Shown here piece by piece: positions 13,681 to 15,147 of a stretch of DNA of 15,147 nucleotides (position 1 is its first letter; every line of letters starts with the position of its first letter). A program made the position numbers and the translations under genes. The notes under the pieces are model-generated. The model was not told where the DNA came from, did no database searches, and saw only the letters and a program-made list of their open reading frames with translations. Origin of the DNA: Alphaproteobacteria bacterium UBA1301. GTDB lineage: Bacteria; Pseudomonadota; Alphaproteobacteria; Micropepsales; Micropepsaceae. The DNA lies in the NCBI GenBank assembly GCA_002307725.1, contig DBUB01000014.1, positions 28,330 to 43,476 of the forward strand. Direction: 5' to 3'.

Positions 13681-14625
13681 ATGAAAATATTCCGTCACAT
13701 CGCTAGTATTCCCTGCGAATACCAGGGTGCGGTGGTGGCTATCGGCAATTTTGACGGTGTGCATCTCGGCCACCAGGCGTTGATCCGCCGCGCCATGCGC
13801 CATGCCGAAGTGCTCGATGCGCCCGCGGCGGTTTTGACCTTCGAGCCGACCTCCCGCGAATTTTTCCGTCCCGGCGCGGAGATGATCCGGCTGACGCCGT
13901 TCCGCTCCAAGGCGCATATCCTGGCCAAGCTCGGGCTCGACGCGATGTTCGCGCCGCCCTTCAACGCCGAGATCGCCCACCAGGGCGCGCAGGATTTCGT
14001 GCTCGATCTTTTGGTCCGCAGTCTTCGGGTTTCCTGCGTGGTGGTCGGCTCCGACTTCCGCTTTGGCACCGCGCGCTCGGGCGATGGCGCCGTCCTGTCC
14101 TACATGGGCGAGATGGAAGGGTTCGGCGTAGAAATTTTCCCCACCGTGATGGCGGGCATGGATGAGAAGATTTCCTCTACTTTGATACGCGCCCAGCTCC
14201 GGGCCGGTCATCCGGAAGAGGCCGCGCGTCTCTTGGGCCACCCCTTCATGATCGAGGGCCGGGTGGAGCATGGCGAGAAGCGCGGCCGCACCCTCGGCTT
14301 TCCGACGCTCAACATGCACCTTGATGGCTACCTCCATCCGGCCTTCGGCATTTATGCGGTGCGGACCTCGTTGGTCGAGGACGACGCGGTGGTGGCCCGC
14401 TATGACGGCGTTGCCAATTTGGGCATTCGGCCGATGTACCTCGCCGAAGAACCGCTGCTCGAGACCCATTTGTTCGATTTTTCCGGCGACCTCTATGGCA
14501 AGCAGATGGCCGTGGAATTGGTCTCCTACCTTCGCCCCGAGGCTAAGTTCGCCTCTGTTGAGGCTCTGAAGGCCCAGATCGCCGAAGACGTCGTTGATGC
14601 CAAGCGGGTGCTGCGCTCCTCTTAA
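13681..14625 (+). CDS. ribF: Bifunctional riboflavin kinase / FAD synthetase
   Basis: The 314-residue product phosphorylates riboflavin to FMN and adenylates FMN to FAD. The N-terminal nucleotidyltransferase has GNFDGVHLGHQ at 22-32 (HxGH-type motif) and KISSTLIR at 163-170. The C-terminal flavokinase has GRTLGFPTLNMH from 202, in which PTLN replaces the commoner PTAN, and an ETHLFDF segment with the catalytic-side Glu. The length is normal. ATG at 13681 (MKIFRH) matches the family opening better than TTG at 13672, which would add three residues. Neither has a good Shine-Dalgarno. It is the third gene of the HAD-maoC-ribF run. The usual next gene, ileS, follows after a structured leader. Confidence 0.95.
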   Translation: MKIFRHIASIPCEYQGAVVAIGNFDGVHLGHQALIRRAMRHAEVLDAPAAVLTFEPTSREFFRPGAEMIRLTPFRSKAHILAKLGLDAMFAPPFNAEIAHQGAQDFVLDLLVRSLRVSCVVVGSDFRFGTARSGDGAVLSYMGEMEGFGVEIFPTVMAGMDEKISSTLIRAQLRAGHPEEAARLLGHPFMIEGRVEHGEKRGRTLGFPTLNMHLDGYLHPAFGIYAVRTSLVEDDAVVARYDGVANLGIRPMYLAEEPLLETHLFDFSGDLYGKQMAVELVSYLRPEAKFASVEALKAQIAEDVVDAKRVLRSS

Positions 14626-14776
14626 CCTCCCCGAAAGGGAGGTGATTGCGGCCCTGGACCGGCCTGGTCCCCCCTGCTAGAAGGCCCGCCTACCGTAGGA
14701 AGGCGGAAATTCGTGTTGGGATTGCAGCAAAAAGAGCGAATTCGCCGCCCGGCTCCGTGACTTAACGGAGGCCGGG
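14626..14776 (+). other. Hairpin-rich leader between ribF and ileS
   Basis: The 190-base gap before ileS holds four stems in series. CCTCCC/GGGAGG (14626-14642) is one base after the ribF stop. GGACC/GGTCC spans 14656-14670. CCGCCT/AGGCGG with an inner CC/GG spans 14686-14706. The longest is an 11-base-pair stem with one bulged G at 14748-14776 (CCCGGCTCCGT against ACGGAGGCCGGG). None is followed by a T run, so they are not simple intrinsic terminators. No gene or T-box core was found. A role as an ileS leader, an mRNA-processing or mRNA-stability element, or a repeat cluster cannot be told apart here. Confidence 0.5.
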
Positions 14777-14815
14777 ACGCCGCACCCTTAACCTGAACAT
14801 CGCCAAGGCCGAAAA

Positions 14816-15147
14816 ATGTCCAAAGATTCTGACCCGACCGGCGCGAAAGACTATCGCGCCACTCTGTTCCTGCCCCAGACCGATTTTCCGATGAAGGCGG
14901 GCCTGCCCCAGTCCGAGCCCAAGTGGCTGGCCAAGTGGGAGGAGAGCGACCTTTACGGCCGCATCCGCGCCGCGGCCAAGGGCCGGCCGCTGTTCATCCT
15001 GCATGACGGCCCGCCCTACGCCAATGGCGAGATTCATTCCGGCACCGGCCTCAACAAGATCCTCAAGGATTTCGTCATCCGCTCGCAGACGATGCTGGGC
15101 AAAGACGCGCCTTACGTTCCGGGTTGGGACTGCCACGGCCTGCCGAT
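14816..15147 (+). CDS. ileS: Isoleucyl-tRNA synthetase, N-terminal part (runs off the window)
   Basis: The first 110 codons of IleRS are present; the full enzyme would be over 900 residues. DYRATLFLPQTDFPMKAGLP (12-31) is the standard alphaproteobacterial N terminus. The class I catalytic region is LHDGPPYANGEIH (62-74), then LNKILKD (79-85) and YVPGWDCHGLP (100-110). The HIGH signature is written HSGT (His74, Ser75, Gly76, Thr77) rather than the usual HIGH; see findings. The ATG at 14816 has AAGG about seven bases upstream. The enzyme charges tRNA-Ile in the cytoplasm. It is preceded by a 190-base structured leader after ribF. Confidence 0.93.
   Translation, partial: MSKDSDPTGAKDYRATLFLPQTDFPMKAGLPQSEPKWLAKWEESDLYGRIRAAAKGRPLFILHDGPPYANGEIHSGTGLNKILKDFVIRSQTMLGKDAPYVPGWDCHGLP

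Noticed and set aside
14641..14670. T-box riboswitch for ileS
   Set aside because: A TGGACC and a GGGAGGT only vaguely resemble the T-box core. There is no specifier loop and no terminator/antiterminator pair with a T run, and T-boxes are not expected in this class.

Overview
The window is GC-rich, densely coded chromosomal DNA from an alphaproteobacterium. The evidence is a TipF-like EAL protein next to a TIGR01459-type HAD hydrolase, a MaoC-like protein, ribF and ileS (an order I associate with that class), split YjjP/YjjB exporter genes, a possible Irr-type operator at a dps gene, and dispersed repeats of a kind I recall from Rhizobiales-like genomes. I cannot fix the genus from sequence alone. 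Nearly all of it is core metabolism. The accessory patch lies at about 4.2-5.5 kb.

Layout. At 1-1000 on the minus strand are tRNA-Val(CAC), with its own promoter, and the phosphoglycolate phosphatase gph. Divergent from gph, glmU and glmS (992-4233) encode the last and first dedicated steps of UDP-GlcNAc synthesis. Downstream, a minus-strand ParE-like toxin gene runs antisense into the glmS 3' end. It is preceded by a small putative antitoxin gene, which abuts a C-terminal stump of a GyrI-like gene. An intact paralogue of that stump follows at 5013-5510. dps (minus) and rpiA (plus) are divergent and share an AT-rich control region with an Irr-box-like palindrome. rpiA converges on a DUF900-like alpha/beta-hydrolase lipoprotein gene. 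Next come gor and the overlapping yjjP-yjjB pair, then tipF. The window ends with a probable operon of HAD hydrolase, maoC-like and ribF, followed by a hairpin-rich leader and the 5' third of ileS or less (cut by the window edge).

How the genes relate. GlmU/GlmS supply the cell envelope. Gor and Dps serve redox and iron defence. RpiA is in the pentose phosphate pathway. RibF makes the FAD that Gor uses. TipF points to a flagellated cell with c-di-GMP control of the flagellum.

The points most worth a second look are: (1) a noncanonical HSGT in place of HIGH in the ileS product; (2) the toxin-antitoxin pair apparently placed at the breakpoint of a truncated tandem GyrI-like duplicate, with the toxin tail read antisense through the conserved end of glmS; (3) three dispersed hairpin repeats with a compensatory base-pair change, one of which supplies the rpiA stop codon; (4) the Irr-box-like site between dps and rpiA; (5) a structured ileS leader. 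I found no CRISPR array, prophage, insertion sequence or clearly new multi-gene system.
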